This document shows, in pieces, positions 1 through 12,658 of a stretch of DNA of 64,000 nt. Position 1 is the first letter of the stretch. Each line of letters begins with the position of its first letter. Position numbers and translations under genes: made by a program. The notes under the pieces are model-generated. The model saw only the letters and a program-made list of their open reading frames with translations, was not told the origin of the DNA and did not search any database. Source of the DNA: Suillus spraguei (lineage: Eukaryota; Basidiomycota; Agaricomycetes; Boletales; Suillaceae); the NCBI GenBank assembly GCA_016800925.1, contig JABCPU010000253.1, positions 36,089 through 100,088 of the forward strand, in the 5' to 3' direction.

Positions 1-1575
1 AGGCTCATCGTCAGAAGACGGAGCAGTGATCTTTACAAGCGCTTCAACTTTTTTCTTCTTCTCGTCTACATCACTGATGAACAACTGCTTTCCAACGCAG
101 CGACCAATGTATGTTGTGCCTGTAGGGGCATCATTTACATCAAAGATCTTGCCGGAGGCGGACGTCCACTCGATGGAACCCTCTTGAGGGACGGGTTCGC
201 CCGATATGCAGACGGTCACGCGAGGAGGACAGAGTTTTGGCTCTTCCCCGCGGCGTATCACGTCAGTCCACCAAGAGTTGCCAATCATGATTGCAGTTGG
301 AGGAGGACAGAGGAAGCGTTTCTCAGTGCCATATGATTTTTGAGCCACCCTGCTCGACATGACAATGACCGTGCGTTCGCCAAACGCGAGGCGGTTTGGC
401 GTTCGAACGTATTGATCGAGGTAGGGACTAGATAGTAAAGGCATTAGGTTCAGAAGGTAAATTTAACGTAATGATGCTTACCGAATGAAAGCCTGAAGGT
501 CATTGGAGGAGCCCATACCAGGATGCCCGTTGGACCTGATCCCAGGAAAACCATCGCAGGGCATGCGTAGAGCCATGTCGGCATGGGGGTTTCCATAATA
601 TTGGACGTCATCGTAGCCAGGCAGGCCTGAGTCAGGGCGGAACGAGTGCGTTGCTTGCGGAGCAACGCCACGGAACATATCAGGGTTGTGCCCCATATGC
701 GAAGGGACAGAAGGAGGTAGGGGAGAATGGGAAAAACGACCATCAGGTTGCAAGCGCATGCGATCTTGGAATGGTTGAAGGGCCGATGGAGGATAGCCCG
801 CACCGCCGTTGATGCCATAATCATCGGAGAAGTCGTTGTGATAGCCAGCGCCGCTAACACCGGAAACACGGCGATCGTTCAGGAGTTCCGGGTATGCGTG
901 GCCGTTTGAAAAGTCCTTCTGGTGGCCGTTTATGCCCAAAGAGTGGGGGAAGACCGGAGATTGCTGGATGCCAGTCATCGCGTCATTGGGGGTCAGTGGA
1001 GAGACCTTCCCACTCGAGTACGAGACGTTGCTCATCATGTCGTAAGCATTGCTGGAGCCAAATGATGGCACGGAGTCACCAAAGGAGGCATGCGAGTATA
1101 CTCCGTCTGGGCTAATAGCGTAAGGAGGGCCCAGAGACGAAGAGGAAGAAGAATTGGCGCGGTACCGCTGAGAGGCAAAATTGTTATTATTGTTTGAAAA
1201 GAGATCATACGAGGGATGATCTGAGACCTCTCGAGAATCTGAATGATCAAAGTTGTGTTGAGGAATCGTTTGAGACAAGTGGTGAGATGGAGAGGTGTTG
1301 TCTACTGTTTGCAATGAGTTAAATGCTTGGTCGAGGTCAGCCTGGTTGTACATTGGCTGATGTGAAGCTGTTGCAAAGTCCATCGCTCCTGGACGGGGTA
1401 TTGTTGTGGTATCGAAATGAGATAAAGAGTTTTGATTATTGAAAGAACGATGGATAGAAGGAAGGCGAAAGGTAGCTGATGATGTTTCCTCAGACAGGGA
1501 AGGCTGAACAAGCTGTGATCGGTCGTCGGGTATTGCCGCTGTCATAACGGAAACCCAAGTGGCACTTTGAGCCAT
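1..1575 (-). CDS. CSL-family (CBF1/Su(H)/Lag-1) transcription factor, 3' part missing
   Basis: Sequence-specific DNA-binding regulator of the CSL family (RBP-J and Notch effector in animals; Cbf11/Cbf12 type in fungi), expected in the nucleus. Exon 1 (1575-482) encodes about 364 residues of low-complexity Ser/Asn/Pro/Gly-rich sequence, including runs of Asn and Ser, as in the long disordered N-termini of fungal class members. After a 54-base GT-AG intron (481-428), exon 2 runs off the left edge. It carries the Rel-homology-like N-terminal DNA-binding domain: VAQKSYGTEKRFLCPPP, then IMIGNSWW and IGRCVGKQLFISDVDEKKK, all hallmark CSL stretches. The beta-trefoil and C-terminal domains lie outside the window. 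The ATG at 1575 is the first in frame. The family assignment is secure; whether it is closer to Cbf11 or Cbf12 cannot be decided. Confidence 0.93.
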
Positions 1576-2211
1576 AAAAATATGAAGGCTTATAAACGGG
1601 TCCGTACAGGTAGAAACTTTTTATCAAGCTTATCGGCGATGCTGTAAACTTCAGCAATTACGATCTTGATGATATTTTCGTCAGCGTATCAAAATCATTT
1701 GGTAGTGAAGCAACTGACCTGTTCTACTGATCTCTATCTTTTCTAGACGTGACTCTATGATGGGTGGGTGGCTAGTCTGGTCGATTGTTATCCGTGGTGG
1801 TTTGATGATGATGATGATGACGGTCAACAGATAGTATGAATGTCAAATTTATAATGACAAACAACAGACCACCAAGGTTAGGTTAGGAAGGCGCGAGGTA
1901 AGCAACGTTGTTAAGGCTTTGTACGTTGCCGGCAAGTTGTGGAACGGTGAAGTAGGCGACGGCCCGCGAGTTTTAAGGGGTACCGTGACGTCTAGTGGAC
2001 AGTAATAACGGCACAGACGAGCTCGAAACTGGAAGGTGTAACAAAAGGTTCATATCAGCACGGTGCGCCGTTGCTTTTATAGATCTTTTAGGCTGACATA
2101 GAACTCTAATTGCGGCAAGGCAACATTTCCATTTCACGAAAGACATTTCGCGAAATACCGTGACCGCGGCTGACCTGATTCATGAAAAAAAGGTTCCGTG
2201 TTTCTTTGCTA
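1576..2211. other. 5' flank of the CSL gene
   Basis: Non-coding upstream region of the CSL gene. It contains a short (gat)n microsatellite near 1807-1823 and no convincing ORF or RNA gene. I could not identify a TATA box. Confidence 0.5.
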
Positions 2212-2690
2212 TCACTGCGTTCTGAATGATTCGACTTGTCCAAACAATGAATGATCTCGATCTATCGTTGCCTTCTCGTGCCTACCCAACTCCATCTTCT
2301 TCGACCTATCGGCGCGCTGGCATATTTCTGGTAGTCTACCGCTCCGAAATCTCATCTGTTTATTCCGATTGGATCTCTCTCGACCTTGTGGCATTAACTC
2401 TTCAACTGTCGCACGCGGCGGAAATACTGCACCCATCTTACTCAACCTCCTTTGGGATCTCACCTATTTTGAAAGTCGCTCGGTTAGTCCCGTCAAGAGG
2501 TACGTATGGCATTTCCATCAACATAATCTCATTCTTGGTTGCCGTGATAGACGAGGATAGACGCTTGTTGTAGAAATGGCTCGTCGTCCCCAAGCTATCC
2601 CAACTATTGGAGCCAGTCATCAATGCAGTGCTCCCCCCCGATTCGGGGATAGTTAGAGGGACTTGCCGTCCCTGCAATGTGATAATCGGC
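2212..2690 (-). CDS. Possible last exons of an unrecognised gene
   Basis: Two adjoining open stretches on the minus strand (about 2690-2475 and 2440-2212) can be joined by a 37-base GT-AG intron, giving about 150 residues. The second part is very basic (Arg/Lys-rich) and ends in a TGA at 2212. I do not recognise the protein. Upstream, at about 2700, the reading frame is lost and nothing coding follows for 2.2 kb, so a start and 5' exons are missing. It may be a real 3' end, a relic or chance. Confidence 0.25.
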
Positions 2691-4929
2691 CCCTCTTCAC
2701 TAATAAAAGGTCCTTGCTTCCGTCTTCACGAGAGCTTCAAAGATCAACGTAAATGTCGGCTGTACAGTAACCAACTACTTTGCAGGCCTGAAATAGATGT
2801 TAGTCACGCAATAATCACCACACCGCACTTTCTACTAGGGCTGAACTTCACCCAAGGTTTTTCAGAACAAAGTAAGTCTGTAAAAGTTCGACAGGTTGAC
2901 ATCGGTTAAGACATTCTGATATTGTATAGACCGTAACAATTCAAAGATGTATCGCGGCCTATTTTTTGAAATCCGCCATGGACGGATAGGTCTCTCATTA
3001 GTAGGTTTTAATAGGCCGTAGGTATGTCCCATGGCATGCTGTCAACATTAATACTACAGAAACTTGATTGCGCGCAACTGAAAAACTTCAGCATTCAACG
3101 TTCGGTGTTCGTCATACTGCCCTTTTGCCATGACACCCCGCCAATATTAATGTGTGATCCCATCTCCAAGATCCACGGTGACGGTTACTTACCTTTTCCT
3201 CAAGCCCTGACTAATCTGGCTTGTTGGAGCGACTTTGCGGAAGTCATGTACGTACGACCCTCATGAGGCAGGGGGTATAGAAGTAAGTTACAAAGGGACA
3301 TTCTGAGTCATTTTCTAAATGGTCATCCACGTGTAAGGAAATTTTAGAATAATAATGTTTTACCAGGTCGATCTTATTCCGTCACTTTGCTCCATTGCTT
3401 GTCTGCTTCTATGCAAACAGGTTCGGTATTATCAATTATTCTCGTCCACGGTGTCCACCTTATGATCGAGCTCGCGGCAAGAATCAACACAGTCTCGCCG
3501 CATCTGTAAGTATTGCATACGTACGGACGCAATAGTGAAGGCATCGAATGGGGTGTGAACAAGATAGCGGAACCATTAAACTGGTTCAACTTACTACTTG
3601 TAAGGAAAAGATAATAGACTGGAACTTGCTAAAACTCGTCGGCTTCTTTGCAGCGCGCGACCACGCTGCATCCATACCTAAAGGAGTCATTTGCCCGCCC
3701 GGAGACTTTTATTTTATTTGTTGCAAGCTCACTGATTACATGGCGAAGGAGGCGGCCGGTAGATAGGTCATTTTCTAGGTACCTTGCATGCACCGCATCC
3801 AACGGCCTGTAAACTAAGTGGCGCAACTGGATATATACGCAAGAGATTTAGATGCCCTCTGAGAATTTCTGGAAATTAAATAAATTCACGACCTGACGAG
3901 CGCAAAGGGCGCGCCGCCCGGCGCGCAATTACAGAGGTAGCGGAGTTATTTTGAAGAATAGTTTTACACTCCGAATCCCGCTATGTTGGCCAAACTTATC
4001 GACCCATGTGGCTTAGGTTACCCATGACTTGGCCAAAAAGAGAGGTATGCAATGTCGTTATCCCAAGACGCAGGTGCTTAGCACATGCCAAAATGCAAAG
4101 GCACAGTCTAAGGAATACGTACCAAGTTTCCTTACATGAACGAGTCTATCAAACGGGGCGCCGCACGTGAGTAACAGGCCCGCGGGAATTGTACATCAGA
4201 ACATCTGTTCAGGGTAGTCAATTGGCGACTTGCCGCAGGGATCATGGTTCAATAAAATGGGCGGTTATGATCGTAAACACAGTGGGGTTCGAAGAATATC
4301 GACCACCCTCATTTCATCTTATTAGACAGCCTTACGTGAACGATATAGTGTCGAGTATAACGTTTCAAAGAGGCTAGCCTGCACAGCTTCCCTTTACGCA
4401 GTTGCTAACATAAGGGACCTAATTGAACAGGGGCACTAGTACAGGTTCCCTCGGACCCCGCGCAGAGAATTGTTTAGTCAATATTAATGGTTGATGACGA
4501 AATTTGAACGCGCACGGTAGGGTTGACATGCTGTTAGAGAACTTGCTCCCGATAGAGTAGCGTAAATCCCAACAGTTTATCGGAAACGAAAGAGTAGATC
4601 GATTGACAGGTTCATGAGAGTAACCTGGGTTAAGTGAGAATAATTTTAAATGTAATTTTAAGATATGTTTTCTCGAACATAGACGGCTATACACGGGCAG
4701 CCGTTGGATCCGGAAAGACGCCCAGGTACCTGAAAAATATTAATCAAGCATCAGGTGCTAAGACCTGAGGTTTGACGTATCGCTTAGAACAATCACGCAC
4801 ATGCAACTGTTTGCGTCGCAAGTCGAGTGAGCGCTATACATCGGCTGCGTCGCATCAGACTGATCAACACCGTGTGTCAAACGCATGTTCGCCTTGCAGT
4901 TGACATGCTATTGTGAATGCCGGAGTAAA
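2691..4929. other. 2.2-kb tract with no readable signal
   Basis: No ORF above about 90 codons with coding character, no RNA gene, no repeat and no simple-sequence tract was seen on either strand. Base composition is close to even and CG dinucleotides are not depleted. This differs from both the genes and the AT-rich repeats at the right end of the window. Confidence 0.5.
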
Positions 4930-5406
4930 TCACAAGTTCTTCTTTGAGATGGGAGCACTAGATACTTGCAAGGACGCAGGTACAAAGGAAACGTGACGAC
5001 CGGGATCGCGTGACAGACAAGGTGACGCCCCACTGTAACGGCGGCGGCCAACAGTGGTGGAGGCGGTGAAGTGATGAAGCGCCCTTTGAAGGATGCAACG
5101 CAAAGGGTGATTTAAAGATGCGATTGGGCGGAAATGTAGACATATTGACGAAATCACCTTCCTAAGATTAAATAAATTACAGGTAACAGGGCTAGGCAGT
5201 ACGGCCAACATCGGAGTGATCATTAAGATGCCCAAACTGTCGATCTCGAGAGCTCGGCGTTGATCGACATCTTGGTGCGGAAACCGCACGGAAAAAAGAT
5301 GGCCAACGTTCAGGGTTTTAACTTCCATTGGCAGTAGATGGATGGTGTAGTCAGAAGAAGGGTACTTACATGGTGTCGGACCGCTGCCAGCAGGACTTGG
5401 ACCCAT
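4930..5406 (-). CDS. Possible first exons of an unrecognised gene
   Basis: A 158-codon open frame on the minus strand starts with ATG at 5406. A consensus donor (GTAAGT) lies 37 bases after the ATG and further splice-like sites follow, so the real reading may be a short first exon plus one or two others. Pro/Ser-rich pieces can be read in two frames. It lies head to head with the gene starting at 5724, which would suit a divergent promoter. I do not recognise the product. Together with the putative 3' exons ending at 2212 it could bracket one gene whose middle is unreadable. Confidence 0.22.
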   Translation of the reverse strand: MGPSPAGSGPTPCKYPSSDYTIHLLPMEVKTLNVGHLFSVRFPHQDVDQRRALEIDSLGILMITPMLAVLPSPVTCNLFNLRKVISSICLHFRPIASLNHPLRCILQRALHHFTASTTVGRRRYSGASPCLSRDPGRHVSFVPASLQVSSAPISKKNL

Positions 5407-5723
5407 TACTAGATTGGGATGTTGTGGCGGTGACCGAAATTTGGGAATTAGTCGCCTTGCTTGCTGGCACTGGTCGTTAGCGCAGCCGTGGCCATCGTCC
5501 AGCCGTTGTCATTGTCACCGTTCAACGTAGGTTGTGTTTAACAATCCAGCGCTCTGTGGGTCAATTATATTGCCAACTTGTATCAGTCAGTCGCATCACG
5601 ATACATTTTTTGTTCTCACTTTCTTGTCTTTAATCGTGGTTTATCCAAGCTCGAGTCAAAGTTCAAGAGGTTATTCAAACTACACATTGTTTGACAAATC
5701 GAGCTGGTTTCGTATCGTCAAAC
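5407..5723. promoter_or_regulatory. Candidate divergent promoter
   Basis: This 317-base gap separates the start of the 5724 gene from the possible minus-strand start at 5406. It has pyrimidine-rich tracts (around 5610-5640) typical of fungal promoters. No specific factor site was identified. Confidence 0.35.
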
Positions 5724-7351
5724 ATGTCAGGTCCTTCTCACCAATTCAATACACCTCGTCCGCGTCCTCCTCCACCCCCTCTGCGTTTTCAGAAATCTCA
5801 AAATTCTTCATTAACAAATATCCACTCAAACTCGCAAACACTCCTTTATGATCTTCCTCATTCAACTTCTGTTGTTTCACCTCCTGGAAGTCCAGCTGCG
5901 AAATCTGGTGTAATACCGCCATCCTCTCCTTCATTTAGCAGCAGACCCAGAGGGCGCAGAAATGGTCGCCCTGGTCCAACGCCGCCCCCTACTTCTCGGA
6001 ATCGATCTATCACTCCTCTTGGAGTCTCTCGCAGCGAGCTCGAGAAATTTGCTGAACTTTGTCGTGCATGGTATGCCTTTGTTCTTAAGTGACTGCTCTG
6101 TTAATCATGGTTCATGTCACTAGGTACTTCAACCAAGATGAAGCGTCTGGGCGACTAGTTACCCAGACACTAGCGAATTTGCCTCCTGCCCAACGGGCAC
6201 CATTTTCACGCCTCCAGGCATCCATTCGCTCTGCTTACCATGCGAGCGTCAATGCCCGTCGACACGCGGAATTTCAGGCACATATTAACGCAACTCAGCC
6301 CGGTGGTTCGTTAATGCCACATTCTAGAGCAAATCCAGGCGGTCCGATAGCTGCGAAGGAACGCTTTGACCGATTAGATAAATTTGTTAAGACCTGGTGC
6401 ACCATGGGCATGCCTGGAACCAAACCGTTCTTTCAGGCATTGTGGGCAATCTTGCGGCTTCAAGTTGTCCCAGAGCCCCTTGGCGGTGCGGGGGTGAACC
6501 GAATACGCTGGGAATTCGATGACGCTGTTTTCAAAGAGTCTGCGTAAGCGTTCTAACCATTCATTGGTACCTAAATCTATCATACTTACCCTTCTCACAC
6601 GGCATAGCGGGAAAGACTTCATGCTTGATGCTATTGATGTCCTTAAAGGAGTATGTTATTATTATTAATTGATCGATGATGTACTCAGCCAACTTTTCAG
6701 GTGTTGGCCTTTGAAGAAGTTTCATCTTCGAAACATGACAACTGCGCGTCTCACCAGCCACAGCCTGCGCACTTGCGCTCCCGGTCACAACCTTTATCCG
6801 CTCACCGCGAGACGATTGGTTCGTATGCTTCACCAATTGCCATGACTACCCAGGTAAAACGCGCGAGAGCTACAAGCGACCCGTTTTTAGATATGCCCGC
6901 CCTCTCACATTCGCTCCCATCTGCGTCTTCTCAATCTTCCGGAGCCACCATCCCTTCTTCTGAAACTCCCGAAGATTGCCCCAGTTCCATTACCCCACAT
7001 GATCAACTTGGGGAAGACGAATTATTACCCCCGCTTCGATCAGAATTCGTCGCAGAAGATCCAGAGGACTACTTGCGCATTTGGACGTCTCCGGATCTCC
7101 CAAATCCCGAATTGTTATCACTACTAACTGTATTTCCTTCATTCATCACCCGCTGCCCTCTACCGCGTTTCACTGTACCTCTGAATACTCGTGCCGCCGA
7201 CATCGAGGAAGGCGAGGTAGAGAGAGGAGAAGGCAATGAAATTCACTTCGGCACTGGGTCGATGTGGATTAGTTCCAAGCCACGCGGTGATGGGTGGCGT
7301 GGAGACTGGTGGACAAGATTCGTCCTTTGGTGGCGAAGACTGTTCTGCTAA
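5724..7351 (+). CDS. Conserved-looking protein of unknown function (about 486 aa)
   Basis: Four exons (5724-6070, 6124-6543, 6608-6650, 6701-7351) join in frame through three short GT-AG introns. The N-terminal 100 residues are Pro/Ser/Arg-rich and look disordered. A compact region follows (about residues 105-250), beginning SRSELEKFAELCRAWYF and rich in alternating hydrophobic and charged residues. This is probably a folded helical domain shared among agaric fungi, but I cannot name it. The C-terminal third is Ser/Pro-rich and acidic and ends in a Trp-rich stretch. No signal peptide, membrane segment or catalytic motif was seen. Intron phases are consistent throughout, so the model is good although the function is unknown. 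Confidence 0.8.
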
Positions 7352-10089
7352 ATATTGTGCTCTACACCACAACACATTGGACATATGTAACACTCCTTGT
7401 TTATCATTTTTGCATATACCAGCGTACACTTACCATTCACAGACGCTATTTGGAATGGACACAGACTGTCAGATAAGTATATCATTATCCAGTGAATTGC
7501 TACGCATATGTTGCCAATATACAATTATAGCACCTTGGACCTCCCACTGAGGTGTCGACGAATAGTTCAACTTGACACCGATTACATGAAGTCTCCCGGT
7601 ACCGTCGATTCATTAATTTCAGGGTGATGGAATCATGTCTGCACGTAAACGCCAAGCATCCTAGTCCATCTCGTTAACATGTTCATGCTGTTTTCAAGTA
7701 ATAATGGTCCACAGGGACAATGCCGTTTCTAGTGACAGTTGAGTCTTCGAGCGCTCGTTTCTGTGCTACAGAAATCCTCACGCGTAAACGTAAAGACAGG
7801 AACTTTATGTATACACCGAAGCCGTATTGTTTCAGGTCACTTCTCGCAAATTTCTTTGATATATTAATTACTCAGACACTGTTCTATGTGTCCCTCGGGT
7901 CAGCCTTGCCAATCTGTCAGAGCATGGGAGACTATATCGATATCCAGTGTTCGATAAGTTCAAGATAGCGTACCTCAGGCTGTGTCTATTGCCCGCTTGC
8001 CATCTTAGACGTCTAGACCCTAGGATTTGGATAGACTTCGCTTGTGCATCTGAAGGGCAGGAGAGCACAGGCTGTCAGTCGGCGAGTTTTGATACATGCG
8101 GATTAAGCTGATCCGATAATTTGATAACAAATAATAGGTCCGGGAGGGAACACAGTCGCCTCCTCGCAACACCCTGTCAATGGGCCAAATGATCAACTCG
8201 CATATCTCTTATCATAGCACCGGGACACAAGTCCACAAGGTTCTTGCACCCTGGCGTGACCTTCTGAGACTGTTGTGATGAACATTTCATTATGTTCGTG
8301 GTCTTCTCGTCTCTGGTCACATGGAAGACACATTTTAATAATACTTCGACTTCGATATTCACGCTGGCGGATCTGGGGATATTTATCTTGACATTTAAAT
8401 GTGAGTAATAGAGTTCTAGTCCAGCGGCAATAGTCAAGGGTCATCCACGTGAACTCCTGCTAGAAGTTACTGGAACCACGATGTTTCCCATGTCCCTTAG
8501 GCGCGTTTGGGGGTTTGTCACTTACACAAAGATAGATAAATTTCCCTGTGCTCGGCTTTCGTCGGTGGCTTTCGGTAAACCTGCAAGGATTGCGTTGGTG
8601 TAAGATTCCCCAACCGAGCGAACTCTTTTACGGAACTCCTTCTGTTTCTTTCGTAGGAGCTGTAACATCTGCACGGCATTTGATGATCATCCCCTTTCTT
8701 TCATGGACTCTCCAAGCTGGATCAAGAGCGTCGCGGTCAACTATGCCCTCATGCTGTAGCACGACTCGCTCGGCAGCAACCGTTGGACCCCCATTTTATA
8801 TCCGGATCCTATGCCTGAAAAAAGCCCTCAAAGACTTTGAGCGCGGCTGCAGACAGATCTCGTACGTTACTGGCTCTCTTTTACTCTTTTTGCTCCAAGC
8901 TATTTCGGTTCAGACGTGCACCTCGAACGCCACTCTACCCGGAGTCCACCTGGCTGCGGCGCATGTGGTAGATGACAACGGATTCACACTGAAGCAGATG
9001 ACCATCGTCGTTACAGGCAAATTTGTCTTATTCCTGTCGATGCTCCATACCGATTATGTTCTGCAAGAGGGAATCGCTGGACCGTTTCGTGGCTAATTTC
9101 TTTTTCCCTGCCATGCTTTGCAGCACTGCATGCGATGCTCCTGATAGAGTTTGGCGCCAACCATAGCACTAAGCGGGTAGTGTCGTACATGCCAGTGCCA
9201 CCGAGCGTGTTTGTACGGCGGCCTCACTTTTCTTCTCAGACTACGCGTCGATCGACTACTTTGTGCTTTGTTCATGATCATGTACCTTGAGTCTCCGGAA
9301 TACACGTCAGAAACTGCTTCTTTCGTTGTGGTGGGGCCTCAAACTTCTCTCGCATCTTCGGATAACATTTCTCTCCATGAGTCTCCGGAGCAGGTTTATA
9401 GCCCATCGCATGCTATGATAATGAGAGGGCCCTAACTGAGATTACGGTTTATTGTGGCAATGATGCGGTAACGAAAATCCTCCACATCGCGCGCGAGGAA
9501 AGAAGACTGCACTAAAAGGCTGCTACTTCTTACTTCTAGAATCAGAACTAAACGGCGGGGAAGAATAGTTTGATGCGAGGACCGCAGTTTTTCTGAGGCT
9601 AGAGTCCTCTACAATGTTGAACAGTCGGCCTCTAGAGGGATTACGGCAGTGTGCCCCCGCCCTGCAGAAGCCTCGCATGAATGGCCCCAATTGCTCCCAA
9701 CGATTTCATCTGTTGCACATGGCACCAATATTAATCCTTCCATAGATCCCCCCGTGAGATTGAGATGAAGCAGCCGATAGTGAATTGGTGAGAACAAAAA
9801 TGTGCCTAGACAAAAATATTGAAGAATAAATATGGAGCTGGTTGATTGGGTCCGGTACATATTGTAGATTGCCTAGATCATTATGTGAAATCGTCCTTGA
9901 ACGTTAACTTTGCAGTAGAAACTCCTTACTTCCACACCGCGTCAAAATAACCAAGAAGAGATCCATTCCAATAGAATCAAATCACATATTTGGAGGACGA
10001 CGGGACTTGATAGCCGCAATTTCGATATCTTTGACGCGGCTGCGTTGGTCAGACCTAGAATGATATTGGGCGTGACAGGAAACCAACAG
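7352..10089. other. Long intergenic tract between two gene 3' and 3' ends
   Basis: Most of this 2.7-kb interval has no coding or repeat signal. The part at 8530-9440 is more ORF-rich and is listed separately. The left part (about 7560-8500) resembles the signal-free tracts at 2691-4929 and 17000-19750. Confidence 0.45.
8530..9440 (+). pseudogene. Possible decayed coding region, family unknown
   Basis: An open frame of about 180 codons (8548-9096, without a clear ATG at its left end) and an overlapping-frame stretch at 9211-9435 are longer than expected in this otherwise signal-free interval. Pieces in different frames have protein-like composition, including a short hydrophobic stretch around 8876-8905. 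No start, splice pattern or family motif ties them together. It could be an old gene relic or chance. Confidence 0.2.
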
Positions 10090-11404
10090 TCATGAGTAGA
10101 ATTCATACTGTAGCAGCCTTTCCTGTAGATGTGCATTCGCTTGCACCAACCGCGCATTTTCTGCTATCAAACGTGCATTTTCTTTTTCTATTTCCGCCTT
10201 CGCAGCCTTTATGTCCTCAAGGTACCTCGTCTTGAATTTATTGCTTTGATCCAGCGCGCTAAGCTTCTTCTCCATTTTGCGAATATATGACGGCGACTTT
10301 AAAGCTTCCAGAGCTTCTAGATGCAAAGCAATGCTTTCGCCGGTAGTTTGGTTAACGATAAAGGGGTTGGAAGAGGTGCGTTCGAGGGTTTTAGAGGTAC
10401 GTGCCGGGACGTCGGAGGCACGTTCAAGGGTGCTGCTTCCGCTCTCAAAGGGATAGGAGACGCGAACATTCGTACCCGAAGTCTATACAAAGATTCTAAT
10501 CAGTCTCTCTACAACAGCCGAATCCAGACCAACCGTTTGCTCTCTGCCGCTATTTTCCCGCTCCTTGCCTTTGTTCCTGGTCGGAGTTTCTGGGAAATCT
10601 GTTTGGAATATGCCCTGGCCAGAACTGTCGCGGCGGTGTGCTGTCCGAGGTGGAGTCGGTGGTAAAGGGATTTGGACACCCAATTGCTGCTCCACGGGTG
10701 TAAATCTGGGTTTCTTTGGTGTCCTCTGCTCTATATTTCTAAAGCTCTGATCCGCACTCGTAGTAGACGGGCCACTTAGTTCTAGGTCATCTTGGGGCAT
10801 CTCTTCCCAGTCCCCGATCGTCGAGGCCTGGGATGATTGGGAACCAAAAAGAAATGAGCGCGTACGGCCATTCATATCAGTTGCAATTTGCTGAGGGTTG
10901 TCATATTGTGGCGTTGAAGGGGACTGAGGCTCTGATTCATCTAAGGCGGCCGCTATGTCTGCTATCCTCTTATTGGGACTCTTCTGGGGTGTACTCAATG
11001 CTCGAGCGGATTCAGCTCTCTGCCTTTGAGAAGGAGGGGGCCTCGACGGCGCAGGCGTAGTTGCCGTTTCAGATAACACAAGAGTATTCTGTTGTCGGGA
11101 AAAAATAGGGTCATCTATCCAATCTGAATAATTTCGCTTCAGCTACTTCCACATGCACTACTAGTAGGAAAGATTCTTACAAAAGAATTTACACCTTTCA
11201 CTCTGGAATGATCTCGAACAAGTGTAAAACTCACTGAGCGGCTATGTCAAGCGCCAAAACTTAAAAACTGTTTTGAGCATACCGATTGGGATTTGAAGAT
11301 GTTTGACTAGTCCTTATCATTGCAGCTTCACCATGTGAGCAGCGTACTACACCATTTGCATCCATAGGATTCGTCGACTGTGTATGCGGCTGGCTGAAAG
11401 ACAT
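10090..11404 (-). CDS. GRF-type zinc-finger protein with C-terminal coiled coil (387 aa)
   Basis: Four exons (11404-11283, 11233-11181, 11123-10489, 10443-10090) join in frame. Residues about 20-63 form a zf-GRF domain: the Zn ligands read C22-x-H24 ... C46 ... C55, with the typical NPNREFYTC and KFFYWIDDP blocks. GRF fingers bind single-stranded nucleic acid and occur in repair and topology enzymes (APE2, TOP3A, NEIL3). Here the finger is attached to a long disordered Ser/Thr/Pro-rich region (about 65-270) and a C-terminal coiled coil (about 310-385, Lys/Glu/Leu/Ala heptads), not to an enzyme. The third intron is only 45 bases and removes an in-frame TAG. A nuclear, DNA-associated role is an inference. 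Confidence 0.85.
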
Positions 11405-11548
11405 GATGGTTTCAATTGAAATCGAACATCCCCCCTATGGATTATTAATAATACATATCAGGTGACTCATTTGAATTTCGATGAGGCCAAGCCTTGGCCG
11501 TAACCCTTCTCCAACTCGTGCTTGTCACGTTGTTCACTATATCGGACG

Positions 11549-12133
11549 ATGGCGGCCGCGAATTCTTCCTTGATATTTGTTACCTCAAGATATGTCGCGC
11601 CGTCCGACCCTTCCTTGCCTGCCCTTGCCTTGCAAATCACTAGCCTTGTGGGCTCATACATGATTTGGGTTGGTGTAACGAATCAACCACCAGAGTCTGT
11701 GCAGAATGCAGCTCGCTCTGGTGTTCTTTGCAGAGATTGGGCATGTGCTATGCCCGCATCACCCGGTCGTGCAGTAAGTAAATGGTGTTAATAGTCAATT
11801 ATACATCAACAATAGCCTGAGCGAGTTCTGGAAGGGCTTTGGACCTGCTACTTCCTTGTTCCGATCATCAAGTTCTGATGTATCTTTCTCGATGGCGCAA
11901 CGTCTTGGTAAGTAGAATCCATTTTTTGTTCCGTTCGGATTGCCGTACCCGTTACTGATTATATTTGCCTGATTCTAGCACGGAGGTTTCATCGACAGAT
12001 ATTCTTATCGGTTGATGTACCTGCTACCCTGCTATCAACACCACGGGGTTCACATCTATTGTTTGATGCAGAGAAAGGCATAGTTGCTGCCCTTAACAGC
12101 CTTGGAGATGAGGACGGCCAAGAGGTATCATAA
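11549..12133 (+). CDS. PAC4: Proteasome assembly chaperone 4 (153 aa)
   Basis: Small chaperone that pairs with PAC3 to assemble the 20S proteasome alpha ring. Three exons: 11549-11773, 11826-11907, 11979-12133. Family signatures are the central GSYMIWVGV strand and the C-terminal block SLFRSSSSDVSFSMAQRL, followed by ARRFHRQIFLSVDVP. I place the start at the ATG at 11549; an upstream open stretch has no ATG. The first acceptor is placed after gcgag at 11825 to keep the conserved block in frame; a tag 11 bases earlier would shift it. The protein is slightly longer than the human one. It lies 144 bases from the divergent GRF gene start, so the two may share a promoter. Confidence 0.85.
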
Positions 12134-12658
12134 ATGCTGTCCTATCACAGTTTCCATCTCTGCGTCCCCAACCAATTTACTGTGCGAAGTGGGCATGTCG
12201 TGATGCGGGTGTACTGGCGGATTTTATCTGGGTCCCGTATAATATAAATCATGCTGTCAGATGAGTCGTTGGTGAGTCCTGATCCCGCCACGAATGTAGC
12301 CCCTGGCCACGTGTTGTACTGGGTCTGAGGAGTGGATCGATCCACCTGGATAAAACCTCGTGTTGGCACTGTAGTAATTTTTTGCGAATGAAAAGTAAAA
12401 TTGATTAGGATCCGTTGTTGCGGCCTAAGATCGATTAGCCGACCCTTAACCCCTCACATAGTAGTAGAACCGTGTGGCACTTGGCAAGCTATTCGACTCA
12501 TTTGTGGCCTGGGACTAACTGGTTCCATTTATTTCCTGTCCCTGCCCTGCCGTACTTGCCGTTGACGACGACGACGACGACGACAAAACAACTAAACGGC
12601 CTAATATTATTTTCTGTGAGGAGAGCAGCGGTACTAATTGTTTCCTGATAGACAGAGT
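12134..12658. other. Intergenic: PAC4 3' side and YAK1 promoter
   Basis: Contains a 74-codon minus-strand open frame (12369-12145) with no recognisable family, and a (gac)n tract at about 12565-12581 just upstream of YAK1. No other signal was seen. Confidence 0.45.

Noticed and set aside
12145..12369. 74-codon minus-strand ORF between PAC4 and YAK1
   Set aside because: No family match, no splice support, and it lies in the 3' side of PAC4 and the YAK1 promoter.
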